Part shown: positions 53,943 to 62,715 of the stretch, piece after piece
How the letters are laid out: each line of letters begins with the position of its first letter
Numbering within the stretch: position 1 is the first letter of the stretch
Assembly (NCBI RefSeq): GCF_012955605.1
Contig: NZ_CP052135.1
Span: 2,740,711 to 2,804,710, forward strand
Direction of reading: 5' to 3'
Source of the DNA: Bacillus fonticola
GTDB taxonomy: Bacteria > Bacillota > Bacilli > Bacillales > JC228
DNA: 64,000 nucleotides
The notes under the pieces: generated by a model
What the model was told of the DNA's origin: nothing
The model's input: only the letters and a program-made list of their open reading frames with translations
Databases searched by the model: none
Program-made: the position numbers and the translations under genes

Positions 53943-56090
53943 CTATTTTTTAACTGTTTGCTTGCGCTTCTCTTTCACTAGCCTGATTTGAAAGAAGGTA
54001 ATTTCTTCTGGGAGTTCCTCTTTAATAGGAGTTAGTCGATTGTCCCCTATCTCTTCCATGACTTGAGTAATTTGTGTTTGTACGTCTTTCGGCACTTCAG
54101 AATCAATGTCTAGCGAATGTCCTTCTCCCATGGCTTTTATAATGTGCCCCTCAATTGTTCGGGATTGGATGCCACGTTGCTGTGCTATTTCCTCGACCGT
54201 TGTACCTTCAATGTATTGCCTATAGCTAACCATGTACGATGGTTCTTCCGTTGAAAGTTTTGCAGGTTTGGCTGCATGGGCGCTCATCACGTGCTCTTCC
54301 GGTTTTCTCTCCGGATTTTCTTCACAAAACTCGGCAATCGCTTTACGAAATCTTGCTCCGTACCGATCATTCTTCTGCTGCCCGACCCCTTTCACAGCGA
54401 GAAAATCCTCTTCGGACTGTGGCAACATGGCGGCCATATGACGAAGCGATTCATCTGAAAAGACAACAAATGGAGGCACACCCTCACCACTGGCGATTTC
54501 TTTTCGAAGTGATCGCAGAACTTCAAACAATGGATCGTCGACAGCTACAACCTTCTGCACTTGCATATCTTCTTTGCGCAAAACCACTTCCTCGCCGAGC
54601 AAAACCTGTTTCCCCTTCTCTGTCACGCGCAAAGTCGGATATTGTCCCCCTTCAATGCGAAGAAACTCTGACGAGGCTAGAAAATCGATGAAAGTAGCGA
54701 TATCTTTGACCGTGCGTCCTTTCATCAGTCCGTATGTCGGCAACCTATGAAAGTGGAACTCTTTCACTTTTTTGTTTGCGCTCCCTGCCAGTACTTGTGC
54801 AAGTAGTTGCTTACCAAAGCGTTCTCCCATACGAATCAAGCAGGAGAGCACCATTTGCGCATCCTTTGTTGCGTCAACTGTCTCTCGCTGGTCGGTACAA
54901 TTTCCACAGCGGCCACACCCCTGCGGATTTTCCTCACCGAAGTATTGCTGGATTGTAGCTTGCAAACAAGTTTCCGTATGCGCATAGTGGCTCATCGCAC
55001 GGAGTTGTGCATAGTCGTGCGCCTTTTTCTCTTCACTGCCTACACCTTGTTCGATAAGAAAGCGCTGAATATGCTCATCTTGAGGAGAAAATAGCAAGAT
55101 ACAAGCGCTTGGACTTCCATCTCGTCCGGCACGACCAGCCTCTTGATAATAACTTTCGAGCGTTTTCGGCATTTGCGCGTGAATGACGTAGCGAACGTTT
55201 GACTTATCGATCCCCATCCCGAACGCGTTCGTGGCTACCATGACCCGAGTTTCATCTATTAGAAAGGCCTCTTGAGATGTGGCGCGTTCTGCTTCTGATA
55301 ACCCTGCGTGGTAGCGACCTACTTTGAACCCTTTGCTTTTTAATCGTTCATACAGATGATTCACTGCTTTTCGTGTGGCTGCATACACGATGCCAGATTC
55401 GTTTTCATTTTTTCTTACGTACGATTCAATGTACCGTTGACGGTCTTGTCCTTTTACGACAGACAAAGACAAATTTTCCCGCTGAAATCCCGTGACGACA
55501 ATTTCTGGAGAGAACATAACAAGTTGCCCAACAATGTCCTCTTGAACTTGCGGAGTTGCCGTTGCCGTCAACGCCAAAAGAATTGGACGCTTTGGGAGAG
55601 ACTGCAAGATACGGGCTACAGACCGATAGCTCGGGCGAAAGTCGTGACCCCATTGGGAAATACAGTGCGCTTCGTCCACTGCAACGAGAGGGATCTCCAC
55701 CTCCTGAAGCACTCTTACAAACGAAGGAACTTCCAACCGCTCTGGCGCGACATAAACAAGTTTGTACTCGCCTGCTCGAATGCCTTCAATTCGTTCATCA
55801 TACTCGCGCGGTGTACAAGAGCTGTTGAGGAACGTCGCAGACACCCCCATCGTATGGAGCGCATCCACTTGATCTTTCATGAGGGAAATGAGCGGAGACA
55901 CGACAAGCGTAGTTCCAGGAAACAAAAGGGCAGGCACTTGATAACAAATCGACTTTCCGCCACCTGTTGGCATCACTCCAAGCGTGTCTCGCTTTTGAAG
56001 TACGGAGGCGACAATTTGCTCCTGTCCTGCCCGGAATGCGTCGTATCCAAAGGTGGATTGTAAAATGGTGGTTGCTTGAGGAAAATTCAT
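53943..56090 (-). CDS. recQ: RecQ-family ATP-dependent DNA helicase
   Basis: A 715-aa 3'-5' DNA helicase for recombination and fork repair. DEXH motor: FRAGQEQIVASVLQKRDTLG, Walker A in MPTGGGKSICYQ (about 43), VDEAHCISQWGHDFRPSY, and motif VI in YYQEAGRAGRDG. Zinc cysteines follow (CGRCGNC near 385), then the RQC winged helix, an HRDC domain (about 510-590; LRKEIASGEGVPPFVVFSDE), and a C-terminal HTH_40-type domain (YIEGTTVEEIAQQRGIQSRT). AAAGGAG precedes the ATG. It is monocistronic as far as can be seen. Confidence 0.95.
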   Translation of the reverse strand: MNFPQATTILQSTFGYDAFRAGQEQIVASVLQKRDTLGVMPTGGGKSICYQVPALLFPGTTLVVSPLISLMKDQVDALHTMGVSATFLNSSCTPREYDERIEGIRAGEYKLVYVAPERLEVPSFVRVLQEVEIPLVAVDEAHCISQWGHDFRPSYRSVARILQSLPKRPILLALTATATPQVQEDIVGQLVMFSPEIVVTGFQRENLSLSVVKGQDRQRYIESYVRKNENESGIVYAATRKAVNHLYERLKSKGFKVGRYHAGLSEAERATSQEAFLIDETRVMVATNAFGMGIDKSNVRYVIHAQMPKTLESYYQEAGRAGRDGSPSACILLFSPQDEHIQRFLIEQGVGSEEKKAHDYAQLRAMSHYAHTETCLQATIQQYFGEENPQGCGRCGNCTDQRETVDATKDAQMVLSCLIRMGERFGKQLLAQVLAGSANKKVKEFHFHRLPTYGLMKGRTVKDIATFIDFLASSEFLRIEGGQYPTLRVTEKGKQVLLGEEVVLRKEDMQVQKVVAVDDPLFEVLRSLRKEIASGEGVPPFVVFSDESLRHMAAMLPQSEEDFLAVKGVGQQKNDRYGARFRKAIAEFCEENPERKPEEHVMSAHAAKPAKLSTEEPSYMVSYRQYIEGTTVEEIAQQRGIQSRTIEGHIIKAMGEGHSLDIDSEVPKDVQTQITQVMEEIGDNRLTPIKEELPEEITFFQIRLVKEKRKQTVKK

Positions 56091-56159
56091 GAGATAAACT
56101 CCTTTCTATTTTTCAATTGTAGCAAATAGATGACCCATCTTGTAGAATTGACTCATAAA

Positions 56160-56234
56160 GTTTGGGTGCCTGGCACGCCTATCAATACGAATGGACGTAG
56201 TTTGGGTGCCCGGCACGGTCTATTAAGTGCCTGG
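56160..56234. repeat. REP-like short palindromic repeats
   Basis: GTTTGGGTGCCTGGCACGCC at 56160 recurs as GTTTGGGTGCCCGGCACGGT at 56200, 40 bases later, with a third partial AAGTGCCTGG at 56225. Each holds the palindrome GTGCCYGGCAC. They lie in the leader of the FAH-family gene, between divergent genes. Confidence 0.75.
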
Positions 56235-56280
56235 TTTCCAAGCTCTAAACCATATTCAACAACTTAAAGGAGATATTTTG

Positions 56281-56898
56281 ATGAACATCCAAACCATTTA
56301 TGCCGTCGGACGAAACTACGCAAAACACGCACAAGAACTCGGTAACGACATCCCTAGCGAGCCACTTCTATTTCATAAACCTGCAAGCGCAGCTGTTTAT
56401 GCAGAAGGGCAAACGATACCACTCCCTTTTGACAAAGGCGAAGTTCATTTTGAAACAGAACTTGTCCTACGAATTGGCAAGCGACCTTCACAGGGAGCGA
56501 CTGTGGACGAATTGATCTCCCATATTACGGTCGGACTTGATCTCACCTTACGCGATGTCCAATCAGAACTAAAGAAGAACGGTCACCCTTGGTTACGAGC
56601 AAAAGGCTTTCGTAACAGTGCTGTTTTAGGGGCTTGGCAGCCATGGATGGGGTATGAATCATTTAAGTCACAACCGTTTTCTCTTGAAAAGAATGGACAT
56701 CAGACACAGCACGGCACCCCTTCGGAAATGATGTTTTCCGTGGAAAGGTTGCTAGCCGAACTAGACGAATGGTTCGGTTTAGCGGAAGGAGACCTTTTGT
56801 TTACAGGGACCCCAGAAGGCGTTGGACCACTGGTGTCAGGTGATAAATTGAATCTATTGTTAGGGGATCAAGACGTAGGACGGATCACTATAGGGTGA
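56281..56898 (+). CDS. Fumarylacetoacetate hydrolase family protein
   Basis: A 205-aa protein of the FAH/HHDD-isomerase superfamily, which cleaves or tautomerises oxo-acids with a divalent metal. Signature parts are AVGRNYAKHAQELGN, PLLFHKPASA, the metal Glu pair in VHFETELVLRIG, the Asp in GLDLTLRDVQ, and LLFTGTPEGVGPL. It is close in size to YcgM/FahD-type acylpyruvases and oxaloacetate decarboxylases. AAAGGAG precedes the ATG at 56281. It is a single gene with its own terminator. Confidence 0.9.
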   Translation: MNIQTIYAVGRNYAKHAQELGNDIPSEPLLFHKPASAAVYAEGQTIPLPFDKGEVHFETELVLRIGKRPSQGATVDELISHITVGLDLTLRDVQSELKKNGHPWLRAKGFRNSAVLGAWQPWMGYESFKSQPFSLEKNGHQTQHGTPSEMMFSVERLLAELDEWFGLAEGDLLFTGTPEGVGPLVSGDKLNLLLGDQDVGRITIG

Positions 56899-56914
56899 AA
56901 CAGGCTTTTCGGTT

Positions 56915-56947
56915 AGCGCGACTACAGATGTGGTGTCGCGCTTTTAT
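56915..56947 (+). terminator. Terminator of the FAH-family gene
   Basis: AGCGCGAC and GTCGCGCT arms over eleven bases, followed by TTTATCTTT. Confidence 0.78.
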
Positions 56948-56975
56948 CTTTAGAATTGAACGTGCGAATAACAAC

Positions 56976-57242
56976 CTAAAACACAGGCTTCCACACCATT
57001 AATACCAACAACAAAAACGCAAATGTATGAACAACATTCAGGAGCTTCAACGTCTTTTGGCGTGTTGCTTGATATTCACTTGGCACATTATCCGATTGAC
57101 TACCCGTTAACTGCCCTAGGCCAAATGCCGTTACTTTTGGCAGCATCCCGACAGTAACGATTTGCGTGACCAGGTATAGTACAATCGCTGCAATGTACCA
57201 AAATTGCGTAAATTTATGCGCGATGTTCTCAATGAAGAACAC
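56976..57242 (-). pseudogene. 5'-truncated membrane protein gene
   Basis: An 88-codon frame from GTG, encoding two hydrophobic segments ([18 protein letters not shown] and VVHTFAFLLLVLMVW) that look like the C-terminal half of a four-helix membrane protein of the DUF2269/DUF4149 type. It has no ribosome-binding site and begins exactly where the cas9 homology ends, in another frame, so I infer that a deletion removed its 5' half. It may still be transcribed from upstream. Confidence 0.5.
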
Positions 57243-57244
57243 AC

Positions 57245-57522
57245 ATACAAATTTTGTAGCTCCTCTTTTGAATGTAGCTCTGCTCTTACAAAGAGTTTGC
57301 GCAATCGTTCTAGCCGATGCTTCCGTCTACGTAACCTTCTTCTAACAGAACGTGCTTTCCTACGTGGTAGTGCTAGTGAATCCCCATTCTTTGGATTTTC
57401 AGCTCGATCAAAAATACGCACTCCTAAATCCTCAATACTTACTGGTTCATTCGTTACTGCATCTTCTTCAAGTACACTCCACCCCACTGAAGCAATTCCA
57501 ATGTCCAGTCCAATACGATACA
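57245..57522 (-). pseudogene. cas9: cas9 5' remnant (type II CRISPR nuclease, RuvC-I and bridge helix)
   Basis: The minus-strand frame from 57522 reads [20 protein letters not shown], the Cas9 RuvC-I motif with its catalytic Asp. It continues with [20 protein letters not shown] and the arginine-rich bridge helix [20 protein letters not shown], then [17 protein letters not shown], all closely like type II-C Cas9 proteins such as that of Geobacillus. About 93 codons are kept, roughly a tenth of a normal Cas9 of about 1,050-1,100 aa. No ATG lies ahead of the motif: an in-frame TAG is about eight codons upstream and only CTG at 57522 or GTG at 57487 remain. After LQNLY the homology stops and the frame enters the truncated membrane gene. 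No cas1, cas2, repeat array or tracrRNA was seen in this window. Confidence 0.85.
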
Positions 57523-57737
57523 GAAAATCCCACCATCCACAAAAACCCTACTCCAAAGAGGACACAAAAGTAACGAATTTTACGTTTAGATGACAGAGAA
57601 GCGGGTATGTACATATTGGCGGTCAATTTTTTGTCTATTCCGTGCATATACTCAATTCAAACTATTCTGTACCAGGAATGTACAAAAAGGGGATCGTCAA
57701 AAAAGAAAAAATACCATTAAGGGGAGATGCTTCACTT

Positions 57738-58523
57738 ATGAAGAAAACTTGGAAAACACTCGGTATGGCAGTTTTATCTATTGGAATACTCGCAGGATGC
57801 GGTTCTCAGGTGGCCCAGACAGAAAGTGGCGCTACGATTATTGAGGAAGGTAAGCTAACTTTTGCCGTTTCAGGTGAATTTAAGCCATTTAGTTATATGG
57901 ACGAAAACAACGAACTGACAGGCTATGATGTGGAAGTCGGGAATGCCATTGCAGAAGAACTCGGGTTGGAGCCCGTCGCAGAAAAAATTAAGTTTGCTAG
58001 TATTATATCCAGTGTAAAATCTGACCGCGTTGATATTGCCGTGGCCAGTCACACCATTAACGATAAACGTTTGGAAGAAGTCAATTTTTCCACTCCCTAC
58101 TATTACTCAGGACCGCAAATTTTCACTAGACCTGATAGCGACATTGAAACCGTGGAAGATTTGACTGACATGGAAGTGGCGGTATCCAAAGGGTCAACTT
58201 ATCAGGAAGATGCTGCTGAGTATACAGATAACATTGCAACATATGACAGTGACATCACGGCATTGCGTGCACTCGCTGATGGTCGTCATGACGCCGTTAT
58301 TACCGATTTTATCACTGGAAAGGAAGCCATAGGAGAAGGCTTTGAAATTGAAGGGAGAGAACTGCTTGGTCGAAGCGAGCAAGCAGTTGCCGTCTCCAAA
58401 GAAGATGAGCAACTTCTAGAAGACATCAATGAGGCACTTGAAACGCTGCGTGAGGATGGAACGCTTACCGAACTTAGTAAAAAATATTTCGGTGAGGATA
58501 TTAGTGTAGACCCGGAAGAGTAA
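57738..58523 (+). CDS. Amino-acid ABC transporter substrate-binding lipoprotein
   Basis: Extracellular solute-binding protein of family 3, about 261 aa, anchored by lipid at the cysteine of the lipobox ILAGCGS (near residue 21). The domain runs LTFAVSGEFKPFSYMDENNE, GYDVEVGNAIAEELGL, VDIAVASHTIND, the family pattern for polar amino acids or cystine. The ATG at 57738 has GGGGAGA about ten bases upstream; the longer frame from 57642 has no support. It leads an operon with a permease and an ATPase, separated from them by a hairpin that should raise its own level over theirs. Confidence 0.93.
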   Translation: MKKTWKTLGMAVLSIGILAGCGSQVAQTESGATIIEEGKLTFAVSGEFKPFSYMDENNELTGYDVEVGNAIAEELGLEPVAEKIKFASIISSVKSDRVDIAVASHTINDKRLEEVNFSTPYYYSGPQIFTRPDSDIETVEDLTDMEVAVSKGSTYQEDAAEYTDNIATYDSDITALRALADGRHDAVITDFITGKEAIGEGFEIEGRELLGRSEQAVAVSKEDEQLLEDINEALETLREDGTLTELSKKYFGEDISVDPEE

Positions 58524-58545
58524 AAAACCTCCATCTATACTTTTC

Positions 58546-58585
58546 AAAAGTGCGCACAGTCTTTTTGAAGACCTGCGCACTTTTT
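58546..58585 (+). terminator. Intra-operon terminator/attenuator
   Basis: AAAAGTGCGCA and TGCGCACTTTTT pair perfectly over a 17-base loop between the binding-protein and permease genes. Partial termination here is a usual way to make more binding protein than permease. Confidence 0.85.
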
Positions 58586-58663
58586 AGCTAATTACGCGAC
58601 GTCACGAGCGCAACGATTGCCCAACTCGCATCGTGCGAGCATAAGGAACCTGGAGGTCATGAT

Positions 58664-59326
58664 ATGGATAGCATACTGCACTTTTTTGAAACATTCGCAA
58701 GTTCCAGTAACGTATTCGTCGAAGCGTTATTACTGACTCTACAACTAGCCGTCGTTTCTCTAATTCTTGGTATTGTCATCGGACTTTTCTTTGCTCTTCT
58801 TAAGCTTACCAATAAGAAAGTGCTTCACTTCATTTATGATACGTATGTGTTCTTAATTCGAGGGACACCGCTCATCGTACAAATTTTTATTTTGTACTTT
58901 GGAATTAGTGATCTCTTCTTAATAGACAAATTTTGGGCTGCTTCTATTGCGCTTGCCGTTCATAACGGTGGATATATCGCTGAAATTTTTCGTGGAACCA
59001 TTCAATCTATTGATAAAGGACAAACGGAGGCTGGTCGTTCACTTGGAATGACGTCTAGCATGACAATGCGTCGAATTGTATTACCACAAGCCTTCCGCCG
59101 AGCACTTCCACCTCTTGGAAACCAATTTATTATTGGTGTGAAAGATTCATCACTGGCCGCTTTTATTAGCTTACCTGAACTATTTAATATTGCCACCACT
59201 AGAGGGTCGACGACTTTTGATGAAATGACGTACTTGCTCATCGTAGCGGTTTACTATCTCGCCTTAGTCGCCGTTCTGACGATTGGGGTAAAACTTCTTG
59301 AAAACAAGCTATCTGTTAGTGAATGA
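58664..59326 (+). CDS. Amino-acid ABC transporter permease
   Basis: A 220-aa permease of the HisM/GlnP family with about five membrane segments. The EAA loop that contacts the ATPase is seen as [20 protein letters not shown], and the conserved [18 protein letters not shown] lies near the middle. GGAGGT precedes the ATG. Only one permease gene is present, so it probably works as a homodimer with the binding protein and ATPase. Confidence 0.93.
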   Translation: MDSILHFFETFASSSNVFVEALLLTLQLAVVSLILGIVIGLFFALLKLTNKKVLHFIYDTYVFLIRGTPLIVQIFILYFGISDLFLIDKFWAASIALAVHNGGYIAEIFRGTIQSIDKGQTEAGRSLGMTSSMTMRRIVLPQAFRRALPPLGNQFIIGVKDSSLAAFISLPELFNIATTRGSTTFDEMTYLLIVAVYYLALVAVLTIGVKLLENKLSVSE

Positions 59327-59343
59327 TAAGGAGGGAATTAAAC

Positions 59344-60081
59344 TTGGCAAAAGAAATGATAAAAATTGAAAAACTCAACAAATCTTTCGGCCCATTGCAC
59401 GTATTAAAGAATATTGATATGACGGTTACTGAAAGCGATGTTGTCTGTTTAATTGGCGCTAGTGGTTCTGGGAAAAGTACCCTATTACGTTGTATCAATT
59501 TTCTTGAGTTTAAGGAAAGCGGGAAGATTTTTCTTGAAGGTGAAGAAATTGATCCAGACAAAGTCAATTTAAACGAACATCGTCAACGGATCGGGATGGT
59601 GTTCCAACATTTCAACCTCTTTCCACACAAAACTGTGCTTGAAAACGTGATGGAAGCGCCTGTCCAACTTCGTAAACAAACGAAAGAAGAAGCGAGGAAA
59701 TCTGGACTTGAACTTTTAGCGAAAGTTGGCTTGTCAGACAAAGAAACGGAGTATCCAAGCAGGCTATCGGGTGGTCAGAAACAGCGGGTGGCGATTGCTC
59801 GTGCACTGGCGATGAAACCTGACGTGATGCTCTTTGACGAACCAACATCTGCACTTGACCCCGAACTCGTTGGTGAAGTATTAGCAACGATGAAGGAGCT
59901 TGCCGAGGAGGGCATGACCATGGTGGTCGTGACGCACGAAATGGGCTTCGCGCGCGAAGTGGCCGACTGGGTTGTGTACATGCATGATGGGCGTATCGTC
60001 GAGGTTGGACCACCTGAGAAGTTGTTTGGCAATCCGCAAGAAGAACGTACCCAACAGTTTTTAGATACCGTATTATCGTAA
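59344..60081 (+). CDS. Amino-acid ABC transporter ATP-binding protein (GlnQ-like)
   Basis: A 245-aa ABC ATPase powering the transporter. Walker [15 protein letters not shown]-loop [13 protein letters not shown], signature [15 protein letters not shown], Walker [13 protein letters not shown] and switch His in VVTHEMGFA are all intact and typical of the polar amino-acid branch. The start is a TTG at 59344, nine bases after AAGGAGG; an ATG four codons later (59356) is an alternative. It closes the three-gene operon before a strong terminator. Confidence 0.94.
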   Translation: MAKEMIKIEKLNKSFGPLHVLKNIDMTVTESDVVCLIGASGSGKSTLLRCINFLEFKESGKIFLEGEEIDPDKVNLNEHRQRIGMVFQHFNLFPHKTVLENVMEAPVQLRKQTKEEARKSGLELLAKVGLSDKETEYPSRLSGGQKQRVAIARALAMKPDVMLFDEPTSALDPELVGEVLATMKELAEEGMTMVVVTHEMGFAREVADWVVYMHDGRIVEVGPPEKLFGNPQEERTQQFLDTVLS

Positions 60082-60093
60082 ATATACACAATC

Positions 60094-60136
60094 AAAAAAC
60101 CCTTCCAGTACCGATCGAGGCGTTGGAAGGGTTTTT
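60094..60136. terminator. Bidirectional terminator
   Basis: AAAAACCCTTCCA and TGGAAGGGTTTTT around a 16-base loop, between the ABC operon and the convergent yjiH-like gene. Confidence 0.88.
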
Positions 60137-60143
60137 ACTGCAC

Positions 60144-61520
60144 TTAAAAAATCAAATGAGACGCTAGTGCAATGACCGGAAGTGTGATTAACGTACGAAG
60201 CAAGAAAATGAGCACTAGATCTAAGAAGTTAACAGGTACTTTCGAGCCGAGCAACAAACCACCCACCTCTGACATGTAAATGAGTTGAGTAACCGAAACC
60301 GCTCCGATCACAAATCTTGTTTGATCGCTCATAATATCCCCGCCCAGTGTCGCAGGGAGGAACATATCAGCAAAACCGACGACCATCGTTTCCGCAGCGG
60401 CAGCAGCCTCTGGAATTTGTAGCAAGGCAAGCAACGGCTGGAATGGTGCTCCTAGCCATGCAAACAGTGGCGTGTTTTCTGCCAAAACAAGCGCAATCGT
60501 TCCAAATGCCATCACGACAGGTAAAACACCGAACCACATGTCGAGAGCGTTTTGCACACCGCTTTTCACGATAACGCCAATATCTTTCGATTTGCCTGCT
60601 TGGTGTGTAGCTTGTAGCAGTCCGTATTTCACTACGTTAATACCTTCTGGGATGGTTTCATCTGCTTTTGCCTCTGCACCTTCGTAGTACGTGTCTGGTT
60701 TGCGCGAAAGTGGTGGAATACGCGGCATAATCAATGCGGCAATAATTCCAGCTACCACAATCGTTAAGTAGTATGGACCAAACAAATACGCCAAATCAAG
60801 TGCATCTAACACAGCGATACTAAACGTAATGGAAACAACAGAGAATGTTGTCCCAATGACAGCTGCCTCACGCTTTGTGTAGTAGCCTTCTTCGTATTGT
60901 TTGCTTGTCAACAGTACCCCAATCGTTCCGTCACCTACCCATGACGTTAAGCAGTCAATAGCTGATCGTCCAGGTAAACGGAACAGGGGTCTCATGACTT
61001 TAATCACTAATGAGCCGACAAACTCTAGCAGGCCAAAATTCAAGAGAAGTGGCAATAGTAATCCAGCAAATAAAAAGACCGTTACGAGCAGCGACAATAA
61101 GTCATTCAACAGTAATTGCCCGATATACTCTCCCGTAACTGCTGCCGGCCCAATTTGAAACACAGTCATCGCTGCAAAAAGAAGTCCGAGTACGCGCACG
61201 ACGAACCAAAAGAGGTTCACTTTGAAGAGTGAGGTGAAGAACGGGCTATTGTGCATGGCGGAACTGAATTGATAGATGATGCTGCCGAGCACTGATATAA
61301 AGATAATAGCTAAAGTAATACTCGGAAGAGCCGTGCCAAGTGCCCCACCCAATTCGCTTGCCATAATGGCGACTGGGATCGTCATTTCTCCACCGTATTG
61401 AATCGGAATCATGAACAGAAAAATGCCGAGAACGGAAGGAATAATAAATAAGAGCAAATGCCCGACCGTCAAGTCATTCTGTAGCTGTTCCAGTTTCCCC
61501 TTTTCTTTTCCAGAATCCAT
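60144..61520 (-). CDS. YjiH family (nucleoside-recognition Gate domain) membrane protein
   Basis: Polytopic membrane protein, 458 aa, about ten to eleven segments. The start LTVGHLLLFIIPSVLGIFLF, the Gate-type segment PLFRLPGRSAIDCLTSWVGD, and the terminal LIYMSEVGGLLLGSKVPVNF fit the YjiH family, a group of putative transporters with Gate domains. AGGAGGG is six bases before the ATG. The substrate is unknown. Its leader includes a hairpin at 61696-61734, about 180 bases upstream, that may attenuate it. Confidence 0.88.
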   Translation of the reverse strand: MDSGKEKGKLEQLQNDLTVGHLLLFIIPSVLGIFLFMIPIQYGGEMTIPVAIMASELGGALGTALPSITLAIIFISVLGSIIYQFSSAMHNSPFFTSLFKVNLFWFVVRVLGLLFAAMTVFQIGPAAVTGEYIGQLLLNDLLSLLVTVFLFAGLLLPLLLNFGLLEFVGSLVIKVMRPLFRLPGRSAIDCLTSWVGDGTIGVLLTSKQYEEGYYTKREAAVIGTTFSVVSITFSIAVLDALDLAYLFGPYYLTIVVAGIIAALIMPRIPPLSRKPDTYYEGAEAKADETIPEGINVVKYGLLQATHQAGKSKDIGVIVKSGVQNALDMWFGVLPVVMAFGTIALVLAENTPLFAWLGAPFQPLLALLQIPEAAAAAETMVVGFADMFLPATLGGDIMSDQTRFVIGAVSVTQLIYMSEVGGLLLGSKVPVNFLDLVLIFLLRTLITLPVIALASHLIF

Positions 61521-61695
61521 ACGAAACCCTCCTATTCTTTTGATAAAGGATTCATCCCTAATTTGTATAATTTCACTTTTTCTACTACTCTGTCAAATAG
61601 GAATTTCATACCGATATCTCCCCTTATACATCGCCACAGAAACTTTATTCATATAGCTGTATAACTTCTATATTTAGTTGAATAAAAATACCCAG

Positions 61696-61734
61696 GATAG
61701 TGTACCATGGGTGAATCGATTGGTAAACTATCCT
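61696..61734 (-). promoter_or_regulatory. Hairpin in the yjiH-like leader region
   Basis: GGATAGT-G-TACCA and TGGTA-A-ACTATCC form a 12-pair stem with one mismatch. On the minus strand it is followed by GGGTATTTTTATTC, a modest U-tract, so it could be a leader attenuator or a second terminator of the gene at 61.9 kb. The rest of 61521-61902 holds no gene. Confidence 0.45.
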
Positions 61735-61740
61735 ACTATA

Positions 61741-61780
61741 AAAAAAGTGAGTGGACCCTATAAACCGAGCACACTCAACT
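61741..61780 (-). terminator. Terminator of the 61.9-kb hypothetical gene
   Basis: On the minus strand AGTTGAGTG and CACTCACT pair with one bulge, then seven T. Confidence 0.65.
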
Positions 61781-61902
61781 GCATTTCAATCTGTATAGTA
61801 TCGTGAATAAAATTCATGTCGGGCGTATATTTTTTTTACAATACCCATTTCTTGATACGAGTCGTTCAAATCGTTTTTTAGGATAACTTTAACTCCACAG
61901 CA

Positions 61903-62541
61903 TTAAATGACATCTTCCTTTGCATACGCCTCCAACATATATAACGGCATACTGGCACGTGTATACACAGAAAGCTCAGACCATTGCGGTTTCAAGAGTT
62001 GCTGCACTCTTCTCATGATTTCAAATTGACGTCTCTCATACGCGCCGTAAATAGTCGGGGGGATATCCAAGAGGGCTGCTACTAAACGCTCTTCCTCTGC
62101 ATCAACAAGTGTTGTAAACAAATGCGGAAATAAGTGGGCGAGGAATCTCTTTACGTAGCGTTTATCGTGTGGAATCTTTGACTGTATACAAAATTGATCA
62201 TACCTTTGACACAATTCAATGGACTCGACATAAAACATGCGTTCACGCGCAGACATTGGATTTTGACGAGCAAGCACTAGTCGCGTCAGTTGATCTTTCG
62301 TATCCGCATGATGGAGAAATCGGACAAACCCGTCTGCCCCAAATGTCTTCGGAATCATCACCCAACTTTGGGCATCTTGAAGTAGAAAGCTTGGCTCCAA
62401 CAGGGACTCATCCAAACCAATTTGCCATCGTCGCGCTCGACGGTCGACCTCCTCCAAGAAATCCTTCACACGAAACTCTTGCTCCAAACGTACATCATCA
62501 CGTATATACCTCTTATAGCCTCTCCATGCCCAGTTTGTCAC
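61903..62541 (-). CDS. Hypothetical protein, 212 aa
   Basis: A GTG start with AAAGGAGG six to eight bases upstream supports a real gene. The protein is cytoplasmic, probably mostly helical and rich in Arg, Leu and aromatic residues (NWAWRGYKRYIRDDVRLEQE, RRQFEIMRRVQQLLKPQWSE); no signal, membrane segment or known motif is seen. I do not recognise the family. It has its own terminator and is about 170 bases beyond the queF stop in the same direction. Confidence 0.7.
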   Translation of the reverse strand: MTNWAWRGYKRYIRDDVRLEQEFRVKDFLEEVDRRARRWQIGLDESLLEPSFLLQDAQSWVMIPKTFGADGFVRFLHHADTKDQLTRLVLARQNPMSARERMFYVESIELCQRYDQFCIQSKIPHDKRYVKRFLAHLFPHLFTTLVDAEEERLVAALLDIPPTIYGAYERRQFEIMRRVQQLLKPQWSELSVYTRASMPLYMLEAYAKEDVI

Positions 62542-62666
62542 ACGTCTGCCTCCTTTTGTTTGGCTCTAGATCGGTATCCCCTTTTTATTGAAGGGTTTAA
62601 CACTAACTAATGCCGGAAACAAGTGAAGTAGAACGATGAAACCGCTTTCTTCTAGAGGCGTTCATT

Positions 62667-62710
62667 AAAAAACCTCAGCAACTTAACCTTGGTGGCTAAA
62701 TTGCTGAGGG
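62667..62710 (-). terminator. Terminator of the queuosine operon
   Basis: On the minus strand CCTCAGCAA and TTGCTGAGG pair over a 19-base loop, followed by six T. Confidence 0.88.
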
Positions 62711-62715
62711 TTACC

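Noticed and set aside
57204..57593. 129-codon plus-strand ORF across the cas9 fragment
   Set aside because: It is the antisense of the Cas9-like frame; the minus-strand reading carries recognisable motifs, this one does not.
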